Origin: Pseudomonas sp. R-28-1W-6
GTDB taxonomy: Bacteria; Pseudomonadota; Gammaproteobacteria; Pseudomonadales; Pseudomonadaceae
DNA: 64,000 nucleotides
Direction of reading: 5' to 3'
Assembly (NCBI RefSeq): GCF_009799925.1
Contig: NZ_WELK01000002.1
Coordinates: 496,001 to 560,000 of the forward strand
A program made the position numbers and the translations under genes. The notes below the pieces were generated by a model. It did no database searches. It was not told where the DNA came from and was given only the letters and a program-made list of their open reading frames with translations. Positions within the stretch are counted from its first letter, which is position 1; every line of letters starts with the position of its first letter. Shown here piece after piece: positions 27,606 to 38,937 of the stretch.

Positions 27606-30429
27606 GCTCACGCACCTCGCCGGCACCTTCGATATTGCTCACGCAGCGCTCGCACAGCTCGGGATGCGCGGCATGGCTGCCGACATCGGCACGGAAGTGC
27701 CAGCAGCGCCCGCACTTGGCATGGCTCGACTTGACGATCTTCAGCTTCAGACCAGCGACCTCGGTCACCACCGCATCGGCCGGCGCCTCCGCCAGCGGTG
27801 CCAGCGAGGCTGCCGAAGTGATCAGGGCAAACCGCAGCTCGTCGCCGAGCTTGGCCAGGGCATCCTGCAGCGACGCTTCGCCGTATAGGGTGACTTCCGC
27901 CTGCAGGCTGCCGCCGATGGCCTTGGTCGCACGCAGGTTTTCCAGCTCCTTGTTCACCGCCGCCTTCACCGCCATGACCTGATCCCAGTAGGCGCGGTCC
28001 AGCGCGAAGCCTTCCGGCAGACGCTGCAGGCCGGTGTACCAGGTATTCAGCATCACCGACTCGTTGCGCTCGCCCGGCAGGAACTGCCAGATCTCGTCGG
28101 CGGTGAAGGCCAGGATCGGCGCGATCCAGCGCACCAGCGCCTCGGCGATGTGGAACAGCGCGGTCTGGCAGGAACGCCGCGCCACACTGTTGGCTGCGGT
28201 GGTGTACTGGCGGTCCTTGATGATGTCGAGGTAGAAGCCGCCCAGCTCCTGCACGCAGAAGTTGTGCACCTTCTGGTAGACGTTCCAGAAACGGTATTCG
28301 CCGTAGGCTTCGATCACTTCGTCCTGCAGGCGCGCCGCGGCATCCAGGGCCCAGCGATCCAGATCGAGCATCTGCTCGACCGGCAGCAGGTCCTTGGCCG
28401 GGTCGAAGCCATTCAGGTTGGAAAGCAGGAAGCGCGTGGTGTTGCGGATACGCCGGTAGGCGTCGGCGCTGCGCTGCAGGATGACCTTGGACACGGCCAT
28501 CTCGCCCGAGTAGTCGGTGGACGAGACCCACAGGCGCATGATGTCGGCGCCCAGGCTGTCGTTGACCTCCTGCGGGGCGACCACGTTGCCCAGCGACTTG
28601 GACATCTTGCGGCCATTCTCGTCGACCACGAAGCCGTGGGTCAGCAGCGCCTTGTACGGCGCATGACCGTCGATGGCACTGCCGGTCAGCAGGGACGAAT
28701 GGAACCAGCCGCGGTGCTGGTCGGAACCTTCCAGGTAGAGGTCGGCGCGCGGGCCGTGCTCGTGCCCCATCGGGTGCGAGCCACGCATCACGTGCCAGTG
28801 GGTGGTGCCGGAGTCGAACCAGACGTCGAGGGTATCGCTGATCTTGTCGTACTGCGCCGCCTCGTTACCGAGCAGCTCGGCGGCATCCAGCTTGAACCAG
28901 GCCTCGATGCCCTGCTCCTCGACGCGCGCGGCCACTTGCTCCATCAGCTCGACGGTACGCGGGTGCAGCTCGCCGCTTTCCTTGTGCAGGAAGAACGGGA
29001 TCGGCACGCCCCAGTTGCGCTGGCGCGAGATGCACCAGTCCGGGCGCCCGGCGATCATGCTGTGCAGGCGCGCCTGGCCCCAGCCCGGGACGAACTCGGT
29101 CTGCTCGATGGCCGCCAGGGCACGTTCGCGCAGGGTCGCGCCATCATTCGGCGCCTTGTCCATGCCGACGAACCATTGCGCGGTGGCGCGGTAGATCAGC
29201 GGAGTCTTGTGTCGCCAGCAGTGCATGTAGCTGTGCTGGATCGCCTCGTGCTTGAGCAGCGCACCAACCTCGTCAAGCTTGGCGACGATGGCCGGATTGG
29301 CCTTCCAGATGAACTGGCCGCCGAAGAACGGCAGGTCGCTGACATACACGCCGTTGCTCTGCACCGGGCTGAGGATGTCGTCGTTGCTCATGCCGTACTG
29401 CTTGCACGAACGGAAGTCGTCCTCGCCGTAGGCCGGCGCCGAGTGGACGATGCCGGTGCCGGCGCCCAGCTCGACGTATTCGGCCAGATAGACCGGCGCG
29501 AAACGCTCATAGAACGGATGACGGAAACGGATGTGCTCCAGCTTCGCGCCCTGGGTCGTGGCCACCACTTCGCCTTGCAGGCCGTAGCGCGCCAGGCAGG
29601 CCTCGACCAGCTCCTCGGCCAGCAGCAGCAGGCGTTCGCCGGTATCGACCAGGGCGTAGGTGAATTCCGGATGGACGTTGAGCGCCTGGTTGGCCGGGAT
29701 GGTCCAGGGCGTGGTGGTCCAGATCACGATGCTGGCCGGTTTGCTCAGGTCGCTCAGGCTGAAGGCCGCAGCCAGCTTGGCGGCGTCCTCGATGGCGAAC
29801 GCCACATCGATGGCATCGGACTTCTTGTCCTGGTACTCGACTTCGGCCTCGGCCAAGGCCGAACCGCAGTCGAAGCACCAGTTGACCGGCTTCAGGCCCT
29901 TGAACACGAAGCCCTGCTTGACCATCTCGGCCAGGGCGCGGATTTCCCCGGCCTCGTTGGCGAAGTCCATGGTCTTGTACGGGTTGCCCCAGTCGCCCAG
30001 CACGCCGAGGCGGATGAAGTCGGCCTTCTGCCCTTCGATCTGCTCGCCGGCATAGGTGCGGCAACGCTCGCGGGTCAGATCGGACGGCTGGTTCTTGCCG
30101 AAGGTGGTCTCGACCTTGTGCTCGATCGGCAGGCCGTGGCAGTCCCAGCCCGGCACATAGGGGGCGTCGAAACCGGACAGGGTCTTGGAGCGGACGATCA
30201 TGTCCTTGAGGATCTTGTTGACCGCATGACCGATGTGGATGCTGCCGTTGGCATAGGGCGGGCCGTCGTGCAGGACGAACTTCGGCCGGTTCGCGCCGAG
30301 CTGCCGCAGCTTCTGGTACAGGCCAATGCTGTCCCAGCGCGCCAGGGTTTCCGGCTCGCGCTGCGGCAGGCCGGCTTTCATCGGGAAGGCAGTATCCGGG
30401 AGGTTCAGCGTGGCTTTGTAGTCGGTCAT
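27598..30429 (-). CDS. ileS: Isoleucyl-tRNA synthetase
   Basis: A 943-residue class I aminoacyl-tRNA synthetase. The HIGH signature appears as [11 protein letters not shown] (about residue 66), the CP1 editing domain spans about 200-390 ([14 protein letters not shown]), and KMSKS appears in [10 protein letters not shown] (about 605). A C-terminal zinc finger has CGRCWHF and CERCVSN near residues 900-925. This is the bacterial-type enzyme (mupirocin-sensitive IleS1 lineage) rather than IleS2. It lies between ribF and lspA, coupled to the latter. Confidence 0.98.
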   Translation of the reverse strand: MTDYKATLNLPDTAFPMKAGLPQREPETLARWDSIGLYQKLRQLGANRPKFVLHDGPPYANGSIHIGHAVNKILKDMIVRSKTLSGFDAPYVPGWDCHGLPIEHKVETTFGKNQPSDLTRERCRTYAGEQIEGQKADFIRLGVLGDWGNPYKTMDFANEAGEIRALAEMVKQGFVFKGLKPVNWCFDCGSALAEAEVEYQDKKSDAIDVAFAIEDAAKLAAAFSLSDLSKPASIVIWTTTPWTIPANQALNVHPEFTYALVDTGERLLLLAEELVEACLARYGLQGEVVATTQGAKLEHIRFRHPFYERFAPVYLAEYVELGAGTGIVHSAPAYGEDDFRSCKQYGMSNDDILSPVQSNGVYVSDLPFFGGQFIWKANPAIVAKLDEVGALLKHEAIQHSYMHCWRHKTPLIYRATAQWFVGMDKAPNDGATLRERALAAIEQTEFVPGWGQARLHSMIAGRPDWCISRQRNWGVPIPFFLHKESGELHPRTVELMEQVAARVEEQGIEAWFKLDAAELLGNEAAQYDKISDTLDVWFDSGTTHWHVMRGSHPMGHEHGPRADLYLEGSDQHRGWFHSSLLTGSAIDGHAPYKALLTHGFVVDENGRKMSKSLGNVVAPQEVNDSLGADIMRLWVSSTDYSGEMAVSKVILQRSADAYRRIRNTTRFLLSNLNGFDPAKDLLPVEQMLDLDRWALDAAARLQDEVIEAYGEYRFWNVYQKVHNFCVQELGGFYLDIIKDRQYTTAANSVARRSCQTALFHIAEALVRWIAPILAFTADEIWQFLPGERNESVMLNTWYTGLQRLPEGFALDRAYWDQVMAVKAAVNKELENLRATKAIGGSLQAEVTLYGEASLQDALAKLGDELRFALITSAASLAPLAEAPADAVVTEVAGLKLKIVKSSHAKCGRCWHFRADVGSHAAHPELCERCVSNIEGAGEVREHA

Positions 30430-30464
30430 CTCAGGCTCTTGGGCTCAATTCAGTCAAGCGGTGA

Positions 30465-31403
30465 TCAATCAAGCGGCTGACCCAGCCAGTAGGCCCGGGC
30501 GGCAGCGACATCCGCGTCTATCGCGGCCTTCAGCGCCTCCAGAGAGGCGAAACGCTGCTCATCGCGCAGCTTGTGGTGGAAAATCACCGTCAGGCGCCGG
30601 CCATACAGGTCACCGGCGAAATCCAGCAGATGCACTTCCAGGTGGGGACGACCATCGCCGGCGACCGTTGGTCGCTGGCCGATATTGGCCACTCCCCGGT
30701 AACGCTGGCCATCGACCAGCGCACTGACCAGAAACACCCCGCGCAGCGGCGGCTGACGCCGCTTGAGCTGCACATTGGCGGTGGGCGTGCCGAGCTGGCG
30801 CGCCAGTTTCTGCCCGTGCAACACCCGCCCGGTCAAGGCGAAGGGGCGGCCGAGCAGGCGCTCCGCCAGCTCCAGCTCACCCGCCTGCAGCGCCTGACGC
30901 ACCCGGGTGCTGCTGACCCGATCGGCATCCAGCTCGACCGTCAACGCCGCCTCGACGCTGAAGCCCTGCTGCGCACCAGCCTGAACCAGGAAGGCGAAGT
31001 CGCCGGAGCGATCGCAACCGAAGCGGAAATCGTCACCGACCTCCAGATGCCTGACGCCCAGGCCGTCGACCAGCACCTGGCGCACGAACTCGGCCGCCGA
31101 CAGTTCGCGCAGACGCCGGTTGAAGGCCAGGCACAGCACCCGGTCGACACCCTGCCCGGCCAGCAGCTCGAGCTTCTCGCGCAGGCGGGTCAGACGGGCA
31201 GGCGCCGTGTCGGGGCCGAAGAACTCGCGCGGCTGGGGCTCGAAGATCACCACGCAACTGGGCACGCCGAGCTCGATCGCGCGTTCGCGCAAGCGCGCCA
31301 GGATGGCCTGGTGGCCCCGGTGCACGCCGTCGAAATTGCCGATCGTGGCAACGCATCCCTGGCTCAGGGGTAGCAGATTGTGAAGACCGCGGACCAGCTG
31401 CAT
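30465..31403 (-). CDS. ribF: Bifunctional riboflavin kinase/FMN adenylyltransferase RibF
   Basis: A 312-residue enzyme making FMN and FAD from riboflavin. The N-terminal adenylyltransferase domain carries GNFDGVHRGHQ (about 22-32) and VFEPQPREFF; the C-terminal kinase domain (about 185-310) has GTPTANVQL and VANIGQRPTV. The frame is open to 31442; the ATG at 31403 gives the family N-terminus MQLVRGLHNL. It stands 35 bases before ileS in the same direction, as in most gammaproteobacteria. Confidence 0.96.
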   Translation of the reverse strand: MQLVRGLHNLLPLSQGCVATIGNFDGVHRGHQAILARLRERAIELGVPSCVVIFEPQPREFFGPDTAPARLTRLREKLELLAGQGVDRVLCLAFNRRLRELSAAEFVRQVLVDGLGVRHLEVGDDFRFGCDRSGDFAFLVQAGAQQGFSVEAALTVELDADRVSSTRVRQALQAGELELAERLLGRPFALTGRVLHGQKLARQLGTPTANVQLKRRQPPLRGVFLVSALVDGQRYRGVANIGQRPTVAGDGRPHLEVHLLDFAGDLYGRRLTVIFHHKLRDEQRFASLEALKAAIDADVAAARAYWLGQPLD

Positions 31404-31484
31404 AGCGCGCTTCTTGCTTACAAAGTGGTCGATTATACGCACAGGCGGCGACGGACAACAGGCAGTGCGTCGCCGCCGCGCGCC

Positions 31485-33023
31485 TCAGGACACCGAGCGC
31501 CGGGCAAAGTCGCGCAGACGGAAGCCCAGCAACAACAGCACGCCGAAATAAGCCAGCACCCCAAGCGTCACTAGGCCGCCCAGGCGCAGCAGGCGCACGA
31601 GCATGGTGCCCTCGGCCCACGGCGGCATGAAATGCAGGGCCAGCAGCAGCGCCACCGTCATCACCGCCACCGCCAGCAGCAGCTTGCCGAGAAACAGCGG
31701 CCAGCCCGGCTGCGGCCGGAACAAGCCGCCGCGCCGCAGGAACCAGTAGAGCAGGCCGGCGTTCAGACAGGCCCCCAGGCTGATCGCCAAGGCCAGGCCG
31801 GCATGCGCCAGGGGCTTGATCAGGGCCAGGTTGAGCAGCTGGGTAATGACCAGGGTGAAGATGGCGATGCGTACCGGCGTCTTGATGTTCTGCTGGGCAT
31901 AGAAGCCCGGCGCGAGGATCTTCACCAGGATGATGCCGAGCAGGCCGACCGAATAGGCAATCAAGGCCTGCTGGGTCATGTCCGCATCATTGCCGGTGAA
32001 CTTGCCGTACTGGAACAGCGAAACGGTCAGCGGCTCGGCCAGCACGGCCAGCGCCAGGGCACAGGGCAGCACCAGCAGGAAACACAGGCGCAAACCCCAG
32101 TCGAGCAGGCGCGAATACTCCTCGCGATTGGCGCTGGCATAGGTCTTCGACAGGGCCGGCAACAGGATGGTGCCCAGCGCCACCCCCAGCACCCCGGACG
32201 GCAGCTCCATCAGGCGGTCGGCGTAATACATCCAGGACACCGAGCCGGCGACCAGGAAGGAGGCGAAGATGGTGTTGATGATCAGCGAGATCTGGCTGAC
32301 CGAAACACCGAAGATCGCCGGCCCCATCTGCTTGAGCACGCGCCACACGCCGGTATCGCGAAAGCTCAGGCGCGGCAGCACGAGCATGCCGATCTTCTTC
32401 AGGTGCGGCAGCTGGTACAGCAGCTGCAACAGGCCGCCGACCAGCACCGCCCAGCCCAGCGCCTCGATGGGCGGATCGAAGTACGGCGCCAGAAACAGCA
32501 TGAAGCCGATCATGCTGAGATTGAGCAGGGTCGGCACGAAGGCCGGCACCGAGAAGCGGTTCCAGGTATTCAGCACCGCGCCCGCCAGCGACGACAGCGA
32601 AATCAGCAGGATATAAGGAAAGGTCAGGCGCAGCAGATCGGTGGTCAGGCCGAAACGCTCCGCCTCATCGGCAAAGCCCGGCGCGGAAACCCAGACGATC
32701 CAGGGCGCGGCGAGAATCCCCAGCAGCGTCACCAGCGCCAGCACCAGCGTCAGCAACCCCGACACATAGGCGACAAAGGTACGCGTCGCCTCTTCGCCCT
32801 GCTGGGTCTTGTACTCCGCCAGAATCGGCACGAAGGCCTGGGAAAAGGCGCCCTCGGCAAAGATCCGGCGCAACAGGTTGGGCAGCTTGAAGGCCACCAC
32901 CCAGGCGTCCGAGGCGACTCCGGCGCCGAAAATCCGCGCAATCAAGGTATCGCGAACGAAGCCCAGCACCCGGGAAAGCATGGTCAGGGAGCTGACGGCC
33001 GCCAGCGACTTGAGCAAATTCAT
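31485..33023 (-). CDS. murJ: Lipid II flippase MurJ (MviN)
   Basis: A 512-residue polytopic protein of the MOP exporter superfamily that moves lipid II across the inner membrane. About 14 membrane segments are visible. The N-terminal [17 protein letters not shown] with its conserved arginines (about 17-33) and [14 protein letters not shown] (about 60) are family hallmarks. The frame is open to 33104; the ATG at 33023 gives the standard start [12 protein letters not shown]. It precedes ribF by 81 bases and is divergent from rpsT. Confidence 0.97.
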   Translation of the reverse strand: MNLLKSLAAVSSLTMLSRVLGFVRDTLIARIFGAGVASDAWVVAFKLPNLLRRIFAEGAFSQAFVPILAEYKTQQGEEATRTFVAYVSGLLTLVLALVTLLGILAAPWIVWVSAPGFADEAERFGLTTDLLRLTFPYILLISLSSLAGAVLNTWNRFSVPAFVPTLLNLSMIGFMLFLAPYFDPPIEALGWAVLVGGLLQLLYQLPHLKKIGMLVLPRLSFRDTGVWRVLKQMGPAIFGVSVSQISLIINTIFASFLVAGSVSWMYYADRLMELPSGVLGVALGTILLPALSKTYASANREEYSRLLDWGLRLCFLLVLPCALALAVLAEPLTVSLFQYGKFTGNDADMTQQALIAYSVGLLGIILVKILAPGFYAQQNIKTPVRIAIFTLVITQLLNLALIKPLAHAGLALAISLGACLNAGLLYWFLRRGGLFRPQPGWPLFLGKLLLAVAVMTVALLLALHFMPPWAEGTMLVRLLRLGGLVTLGVLAYFGVLLLLGFRLRDFARRSVS

Positions 33024-33137
33024 GGAATATTCGACTTCCGCAAACGCGCGCAGTCGCGGACAATCCGCTGCCGCGCAAAGGCGTCGAGTGTAACGGCCCG
33101 CCACTGGTCAGGCCAGCACACCGGGATGCTAATGCGC

Positions 33138-33166
33138 TTGACATATGGGCCTCGCCTCGGCATGAT
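33138..33166 (+). promoter_or_regulatory. Sigma-70 promoter of rpsT
   Basis: A perfect -35 TTGACA (33138-33143), 17-base spacer and -10 CATGAT (33161-33166), about 50 bases before the rpsT GTG. It lies in the gap between the divergent murJ and rpsT genes. Confidence 0.75.
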
Positions 33167-33217
33167 TCGCGGCCTTATTTGTTGCTATCCCCCAGTTTTT
33201 TCTCGAGGAGCTTGACG

Positions 33218-33490
33218 GTGGCCAATACACCTTCTGCCAAAAAACGCGCAAAACAGGCTGAGAAGCGTCGTAGCCATAACGCCAGCCTGCGCTCCATGGT
33301 TCGTACCTACATCAAGAACGTGGTCAAGGCTATCGACGCCAAGGACCTGGAAAAAGCGCAAACCGCTTACGTTCTGGCTGTGCCTGTAATCGACCGCATG
33401 GCCGACAAAGGCATCATCCACAAGAACAAAGCTGCTCGTCACAAGAGCCGCCTGAACGGTCACATCAAGGCACTGGCTACCGCCGCCTAA
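33218..33490 (+). CDS. rpsT: 30S ribosomal protein S20
   Basis: A 90-residue, strongly basic protein that binds 16S rRNA early in 30S assembly. It begins [20 protein letters not shown] after the initiator and ends HIKALATAA, both typical of S20. The start is a GTG at 33218 with GAGGAG seven bases before it; the upstream ATG at 33179 would add residues not found in S20. Non-ATG starts are a known feature of rpsT and allow autoregulation. Monocistronic, with a strong terminator directly after it. Confidence 0.97.
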   Translation: MANTPSAKKRAKQAEKRRSHNASLRSMVRTYIKNVVKAIDAKDLEKAQTAYVLAVPVIDRMADKGIIHKNKAARHKSRLNGHIKALATAA

Positions 33491-33508
33491 GATGTACCGC
33501 TCATGAAG

Positions 33509-33533
33509 AACCGGCCTCTGGCCGGTTTTTTAT
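33509..33533 (+). terminator. Terminator of rpsT
   Basis: AACCGGCC (33509-33516) pairs with GGCCGGTT (33520-33527) around a three-base loop, with a T-run continuing. Confidence 0.93.
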
Positions 33534-33554
33534 TGCCCGGATTTTGCCTGACAG

Positions 33555-33584
33555 AAAAAAGCCGGAGCATGCTCCGGCTTTTTA
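33555..33584. terminator. Bidirectional terminator between rpsT and creA
   Basis: GCCGGAGC (33561-33568) and GCTCCGGC (33571-33578) around AT, flanked by A-run and T-run. It serves the leftward creA transcript and backs up the rpsT terminator. Confidence 0.88.
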
Positions 33585-33589
33585 TCGTC

Positions 33590-34057
33590 CTACTGCCCCG
33601 CCCAGGGCAGGATCGGAATGGCGGTCACCGCGTTCTGCGGACTACCCTCGATGATCCGGTCGCTGTAGACCAGATAGACCAGGGTGTTGCGCCCCTCATC
33701 GAAGAAACGCACCACCTGCATGGTCTTGAACACCAGCGAGGTGCGCTCCTTGAACACCTCCTCGCCATCCTTGAGCTTGCCGGCAAAGCGGATCGGCCCA
33801 ACCTGGCGACAGGCAATCGACGCCTCGGCGCGATCCTCGGCCAAACCCAGACCACCCTTGACGCCACCGGTCTTGGCGCGCGACAGGTAGCAGGTCACCC
33901 CCTCCACCCGCGGGTCGTCGAAGGCCTCGACGACGATCTTGTCGTTCGGACCGACCCACTTGAACACAGTGGAAACCTCGCCGATCTCTTCCGCCGACGC
34001 CATCAGCGGCAGCAACAGCAAACCACCCAGCAATCCTTTTGCCATACGCATTCGCAC
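33590..34057 (-). CDS. creA: CreA family periplasmic protein
   Basis: A 155-residue protein with a signal peptide ([22 protein letters not shown]) and a mature CreA domain: [41 protein letters not shown] with the first cysteine, and SIACRQVGP with the second. The two cysteines may form a disulfide. CreA's function is unknown in spite of its name, which comes from its position beside the E. coli creBC system; no creBC genes are present here. It follows proB by about six bases on the same strand. Confidence 0.93.
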   Translation of the reverse strand: MRMRMAKGLLGGLLLLPLMASAEEIGEVSTVFKWVGPNDKIVVEAFDDPRVEGVTCYLSRAKTGGVKGGLGLAEDRAEASIACRQVGPIRFAGKLKDGEEVFKERTSLVFKTMQVVRFFDEGRNTLVYLVYSDRIIEGSPQNAVTAIPILPWAGQ

Positions 34058-34062
34058 CCTCC

Positions 34063-35181
34063 TCAGACCAGAATCAGGTTGTCCCGATGCACCAGCTCTG
34101 GCTCATCGACATAACCCAGCAATTTCTCGATGGCATCCGACGGCTGGCCGACGATCTTCTGCGCCTCCTGGGCGCTGTAGTTGGCCAGGCCACGGGCAAT
34201 CTCGCGACCATCCGGACCGACACAGACCACCATCTCGCCACGGCGGAAACTGCCCTGCACCTCCTTGACCCCGACCGGCAGCAGGCTCTTGTGCCCCTGC
34301 AGCAGGGCCTTCACCGCCCCGGCATCCAGGGTCAGCGTACCGCGCGTCTGCAGATGCCCAGCCAGCCACTGCTTGCGCGCCGCCAGCAGGCCACGCTCGG
34401 GCGCCAGCAGGGTACCCAGACGCTCGCCAGCCTTGAGCCGATCAAGCACGCGCTCGATGCGCCCTCCGACTATCACCGTATAGGCACCGGAACGCGCCGC
34501 CAGGCGCGCAGCGCGCAGCTTGGTCTGCATGCCGCCACGCCCCAGCGCACCACCGGTGCCGCCCGCCACCGCATCCAGCGACGGGTCATCGGCGCGCGCC
34601 TCGAAAATCAGCTGAGCATCGGGATTGTGCCGCGGGTCTGCATCGAACATGCCGTCACGATCGGTGAGGATCACCAGCAGATCAGCCTCGACCAGGTTGG
34701 CCACCAGCGCCGCCAGGGTATCGTTGTCACCGAAACGGATCTCGTCGGTGACCACCGTGTCGTTCTCGTTGATCACCGGAATGGTGCCGAGCTCGACCAG
34801 GGTACGCAGGGTGCTGCGCGCATTCAGGTAGCGCTTGCGGTCCGACAGGTCATCATGGGTCAGCAGCACCTGCGCCGTGTGTTTGCCGTGTTCGCCGAAG
34901 CTCGACTCCCAGGCCTGCACCAAGCCCATCTGCCCGACGGCCGCCGCCGCCTGCAGCTCATGGATGGCACTGGGGCGGGACGCCCAGCCCAGGCGGCTCA
35001 TGCCGGCCGCCACCGCCCCGGAGGACACCAGCACCAGCTCGACGCCCGCCTCGCGCAGCGCCACCATCTGCTCGACCCACACCGCCATCGCGGCACGATC
35101 CAGGCCACGCCCGTCCGCCGTCAGCAGCGCACTACCGATCTTCACCACCCAGCGCTGGGCGCCGGTCACCTTGTCCCGCAT
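34063..35181 (-). CDS. proB: Glutamate 5-kinase ProB
   Basis: A 372-residue enzyme catalysing the first step of proline synthesis, phosphorylating glutamate. The amino acid kinase domain (about 1-255) has [28 protein letters not shown] and GTGGMQTKL-like [12 protein letters not shown] motifs. A C-terminal PUA domain (about 275-365, [18 protein letters not shown]) is present, as in long-form ProB with proline feedback control. proA is not adjacent. It lies 57 bases after obgE, in the usual obgE-proB order. Confidence 0.97.
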   Translation of the reverse strand: MRDKVTGAQRWVVKIGSALLTADGRGLDRAAMAVWVEQMVALREAGVELVLVSSGAVAAGMSRLGWASRPSAIHELQAAAAVGQMGLVQAWESSFGEHGKHTAQVLLTHDDLSDRKRYLNARSTLRTLVELGTIPVINENDTVVTDEIRFGDNDTLAALVANLVEADLLVILTDRDGMFDADPRHNPDAQLIFEARADDPSLDAVAGGTGGALGRGGMQTKLRAARLAARSGAYTVIVGGRIERVLDRLKAGERLGTLLAPERGLLAARKQWLAGHLQTRGTLTLDAGAVKALLQGHKSLLPVGVKEVQGSFRRGEMVVCVGPDGREIARGLANYSAQEAQKIVGQPSDAIEKLLGYVDEPELVHRDNLILV

Positions 35182-35238
35182 GTCATTAACCCCAGCCAGT
35201 CAGCACAACGCCGCTATCAAGCGGCGCTGTACGATACC

Positions 35239-36492
<1,254 letters not shown>

Positions 36493-36524
36493 CTAATGGA
36501 ACACTGGATACAGGATATACAGAA

Positions 36525-36558
36525 ACAAAAAAGCCCCGTCGCGAGACAGGGCTTTTTC
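36525..36558. terminator. Hairpin with A/T flanks between rpmA and obgE
   Basis: AAGCCCCGTC (36531-36540) pairs with GACAGGGCTT (36545-36554), one mismatch, GCGA loop, with A-tract before and T-tract after. It probably terminates or attenuates rplU-rpmA transcription before obgE. Confidence 0.8.
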
Positions 36559-36571
36559 AGCAAGCGCGGGC

Positions 36572-36829
36572 TTAGGCAGCCACGACGCTCACGTAACGGC
36601 GACCGAAGGCGCCCTTAACTTCGAACTTGACCACGCCGTCGACTTTAGCGAACAGGGTGTGGTCTTTGCCCATGCCAACGCCGTAGCCAGCGTGGAATTG
36701 GGTGCCGCGCTGACGCACGATGATGTTGCCGGCCTTGATAGCCTGGCTGCCATACATCTTCACGCCAAGGCGTTTGCTTTCTGAGTCGCGGCCGTTACGA
36801 GTACTACCGCCAGCTTTTTTGTGTGCCAT
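36572..36829 (-). CDS. rpmA: 50S ribosomal protein L27
   Basis: An 85-residue ribosomal protein whose N-terminal tail reaches the peptidyl transferase centre. [20 protein letters not shown] is the standard start, without the cleavable N-terminal extension found in Firmicutes. [15 protein letters not shown] and [12 protein letters not shown] follow, and the end is basic. It lies 23 bases after rplU. Confidence 0.98.
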   Translation of the reverse strand: MAHKKAGGSTRNGRDSESKRLGVKMYGSQAIKAGNIIVRQRGTQFHAGYGVGMGKDHTLFAKVDGVVKFEVKGAFGRRYVSVVAA

Positions 36830-36852
36830 GAGTCAAATACTCCAGACTGGGA

Positions 36853-37164
36853 TCAGGCTTGGATGCCAGTGATCTTGATTTCGGTGAACCACTGACGGTG
36901 GCCCTGACGCTTCATGTGGTGCTTGCGGCGGCGGAACTTGATGATGGTCACTTTGTCATGACGGCCCTGGGCAGTCACTTCGGCAACAACCTTCGCGCCT
37001 TCAACTACCGGAGCGCCGATTTTGACGTCTTCACCGTTGCCGATCAGCAGAACGCGATCGAAAGTCACGGATTCGCCAGTGGCGACTTCCAGCTTCTCGA
37101 TCTTGAGGAACTCACCTTCGGCGACCTTGTATTGCTTGCCACCGGTAACAATTACAGCGTACAT
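36853..37164 (-). CDS. rplU: 50S ribosomal protein L21
   Basis: A 103-residue L21 protein binding 23S rRNA. It starts [17 protein letters not shown] and ends with the [16 protein letters not shown] basic region and KITGIQA. The frame is open to 37191, but the ATG at 37164 matches the family and has GGAGAG seven bases upstream. It opens the rplU-rpmA operon and is divergent from ispB; a TATAAA -10-like sequence lies at 37199-37204 on the minus strand. Confidence 0.98.
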   Translation of the reverse strand: MYAVIVTGGKQYKVAEGEFLKIEKLEVATGESVTFDRVLLIGNGEDVKIGAPVVEGAKVVAEVTAQGRHDKVTIIKFRRRKHHMKRQGHRQWFTEIKITGIQA

Positions 37165-37477
37165 GGATATCTCTCCGTTAAACCTGCTCACCCGACTCTT
37201 TATAGGAAGAGTTATTGGCCGGCATGGCTGCTTGGGTCAGTGTCGAACCCTAGCAATTGCGTAAGGCAGGGAGTGCCCAAAGAAGTTAGGGGCCGCGATT
37301 GTACGGAAACCCCGTTGGCGAGGCAAGCCCCGCCAGCACTTGCCTTGACAGCCCCTACCCCGCCCCCTAGCATGCCGCGCAATCCGCCCGAGCACCGGCC
37401 TAGCTGCCGCGCGCCCCGCTGATTCCGCGCCCTCGACCGGTACCGGACAGCGCCCAGCCCCAGGAGCCCCGTCAACG
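37165..37477. other. Divergent regulatory gap between rplU and ispB
   Basis: This 313-base stretch holds no convincing gene. It carries the rplU leader and -10-like TATAAA near its left end and a good sigma-70 promoter for ispB at 37345-37373. The right third is very GC-rich and contains no clear hairpin. Confidence 0.6.
37345..37373 (+). promoter_or_regulatory. Sigma-70 promoter of ispB
   Basis: A perfect -35 TTGACA (37345-37350) and -10 TAGCAT (37368-37373) with a 17-base spacer, about 100 bases before the ispB ATG. Confidence 0.75.
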
Positions 37478-38446
37478 ATGCAACCCCAGGCCTTCTACAG
37501 CGTGGTGGCGGACGATTTCGCCGCCGTCGACGGCATCATCCGCCGCCAGCTGGTATCGCGCGTGCCTCTGGTGGAAAAGATCGGCGACTACATCATCTCC
37601 GCCGGCGGCAAACGCCTGCGCCCGCTGCTGGTCCTGCTCAGCGGCAAGGCCCTGGGCTACCAGGCCGACGACCTGCGCCTGCTGGCCGCGACCATCGAGT
37701 TCCTGCACACCGCCACCCTGCTGCATGACGACGTGGTCGACATGTCCGGCATGCGCCGCGGCCGCGCCACCGCTAACGCGCAGTGGGGCAATGCACCGAG
37801 CGTGCTGGTCGGCGACTTCCTCTATTCGCGCTCCTTCGAGATGATGGTCGAGCTCGGCTGCATGCCGGTGATGAAGATCCTCTCGCGCGCCACCCGGGTG
37901 ATCGCCGAAGGCGAAGTGCTGCAGCTGTCCAAGGTGCGCGACGCCAGCACCACGGAAGAGACCTACATGGAGGTCATCCGCGGCAAGACTGCCATGCTCT
38001 TCGAGGCCTCCACCCACAGTGCCGCCGCCCTGGCCGGCGCCGACAGCGCACAGAGCGAAGCCCTGCGCCACTTTGGCGACCACCTGGGGATCGCCTTCCA
38101 GTTGGTCGACGACCTGCTCGACTACCAGGGCGATGCGGCGACCCTGGGCAAGAACGTCGGCGACGACCTGGCCGAGGGCAAGCCGACCCTGCCGCTGATC
38201 TACACCATGCGCGAAGGCAGCGCCGAACAGGCCGCCCTGGTCCGCACGGCGATCCAGAAAGGTGGCATCGAGGACCTGGAAAGCATCCGCGCCGCCGTGG
38301 CCGCTTCCGGCTCGCTGGCCTATACCGCCCAACTGGCACGCGAGCATGCCGACCACGCCATCGCCTGCCTCGACGCCCTGCCGGACAACACCCACCGCAG
38401 CGCCCTGATTGAGCTGTGCCGCTTCGCCGTGGCACGCACCCACTGA
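37478..38446 (+). CDS. ispB: Octaprenyl/polyprenyl diphosphate synthase IspB
   Basis: A 322-residue trans-prenyltransferase that builds the ubiquinone side chain from FPP and IPP (in pseudomonads usually nine units, so a nonaprenyl product is likely). Aspartate-rich motifs are LLHDDVVDMS (first DDxxD, about residue 85) and LVDDLLDYQG (second, about 210), with GGKRLRPLL near 43. Full length. It is divergent from rplU and followed by a terminator at 38466. Confidence 0.97.
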   Translation: MQPQAFYSVVADDFAAVDGIIRRQLVSRVPLVEKIGDYIISAGGKRLRPLLVLLSGKALGYQADDLRLLAATIEFLHTATLLHDDVVDMSGMRRGRATANAQWGNAPSVLVGDFLYSRSFEMMVELGCMPVMKILSRATRVIAEGEVLQLSKVRDASTTEETYMEVIRGKTAMLFEASTHSAAALAGADSAQSEALRHFGDHLGIAFQLVDDLLDYQGDAATLGKNVGDDLAEGKPTLPLIYTMREGSAEQAALVRTAIQKGGIEDLESIRAAVAASGSLAYTAQLAREHADHAIACLDALPDNTHRSALIELCRFAVARTH

Positions 38447-38465
38447 GGCCACGCGCCAGCCCAAG

Positions 38466-38492
38466 AGCCCGTCCCTGCGACGGGCTTTTTAT
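38466..38492 (+). terminator. Terminator of ispB
   Basis: AGCCCGTC (38466-38473) and GACGGGCT (38479-38486) with a five-base loop, then TTTTTATT. Confidence 0.93.
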
Positions 38493-38530
38493 TGCCCGAC
38501 GAAAAGATGCGATTGAGACTTGCTATTATT

Positions 38531-38549
38531 TGAATAGGAATTATTCTCA
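38531..38549. promoter_or_regulatory. Fur-box-like operator upstream of the small gene at 38580
   Basis: Read on the minus strand, the site begins TGAGAATAATTCC, closely matching the left half of the classic Fur box TGAGAATAATTCTCA. On the plus strand GAATA (38532-38536) and TATTC (38542-38546) form an inverted repeat. It lies about 30-50 bases before the ATG of a short gene, where a repressor would block transcription. AT-rich in a GC-rich setting. Confidence 0.6.
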
Positions 38550-38579
38550 CCTTCGAGTTTAACGACAAGGAGCTGAACC

Positions 38580-38825
38580 ATGACCTACTTGATCGATGCC
38601 TGGCTGGATCGCCCGAATCCCTACCTGCGCATTCTCAATCGGGAAACCGGGGCGGTGTGCGCGCTGCTGGAAGAGGAAGCCATCGATGAACTGCGCGACC
38701 AGGGCGATCTCGACCTGAACGGCCTGAACTCCAGCGAGCCGAGCGTGCTCAAGGAGCTGGTCCGCAGCCTGTTCCTGTTCTGCTACGCCCGCGCCCTGCG
38801 CCCCCATGAGGAATCATCGCACTGA
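38580..38825 (+). CDS. PA4570-like small protein, probably iron-regulated
   Basis: An 81-residue, acidic, soluble protein beginning MTYLIDAWLDRPNPYLRILN and ending with a LVRSLFLFCYARALR helix. It occupies the position of PAO1 PA4570 after ispB, and I recall that gene as iron-responsive; no function is known. No signal peptide or metal-binding motif is visible. AAGGAG lies eight bases before the ATG. The Fur-box-like sequence at 38531-38549 suggests induction when iron is scarce. Confidence 0.8.
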   Translation: MTYLIDAWLDRPNPYLRILNRETGAVCALLEEEAIDELRDQGDLDLNGLNSSEPSVLKELVRSLFLFCYARALRPHEESSH

Positions 38826-38898
38826 CGCAGGGACGCGTCAGGCGCCTGGCGGCCTCTGCAGGGGCTGGCCGGGCAGCAGGAGCAAAGGCGCCCCTGCA

Positions 38899-38933
38899 GG
38901 TGCCCGGGCGCTCAGGACGAGCGCCCGGGCACC
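38899..38933. repeat. Perfect 15 bp GC-rich hairpin after fklB
   Basis: The arms at 38899-38913 and 38919-38933 are perfectly complementary around AGGAC. It lies just beyond the stops of both converging genes (38580-38825 and fklB). No T-run follows on either strand, so it may be a 3'-end-stabilising hairpin or a rho-assisted terminator. Confidence 0.75.
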
Positions 38934-38937
38934 ACTC

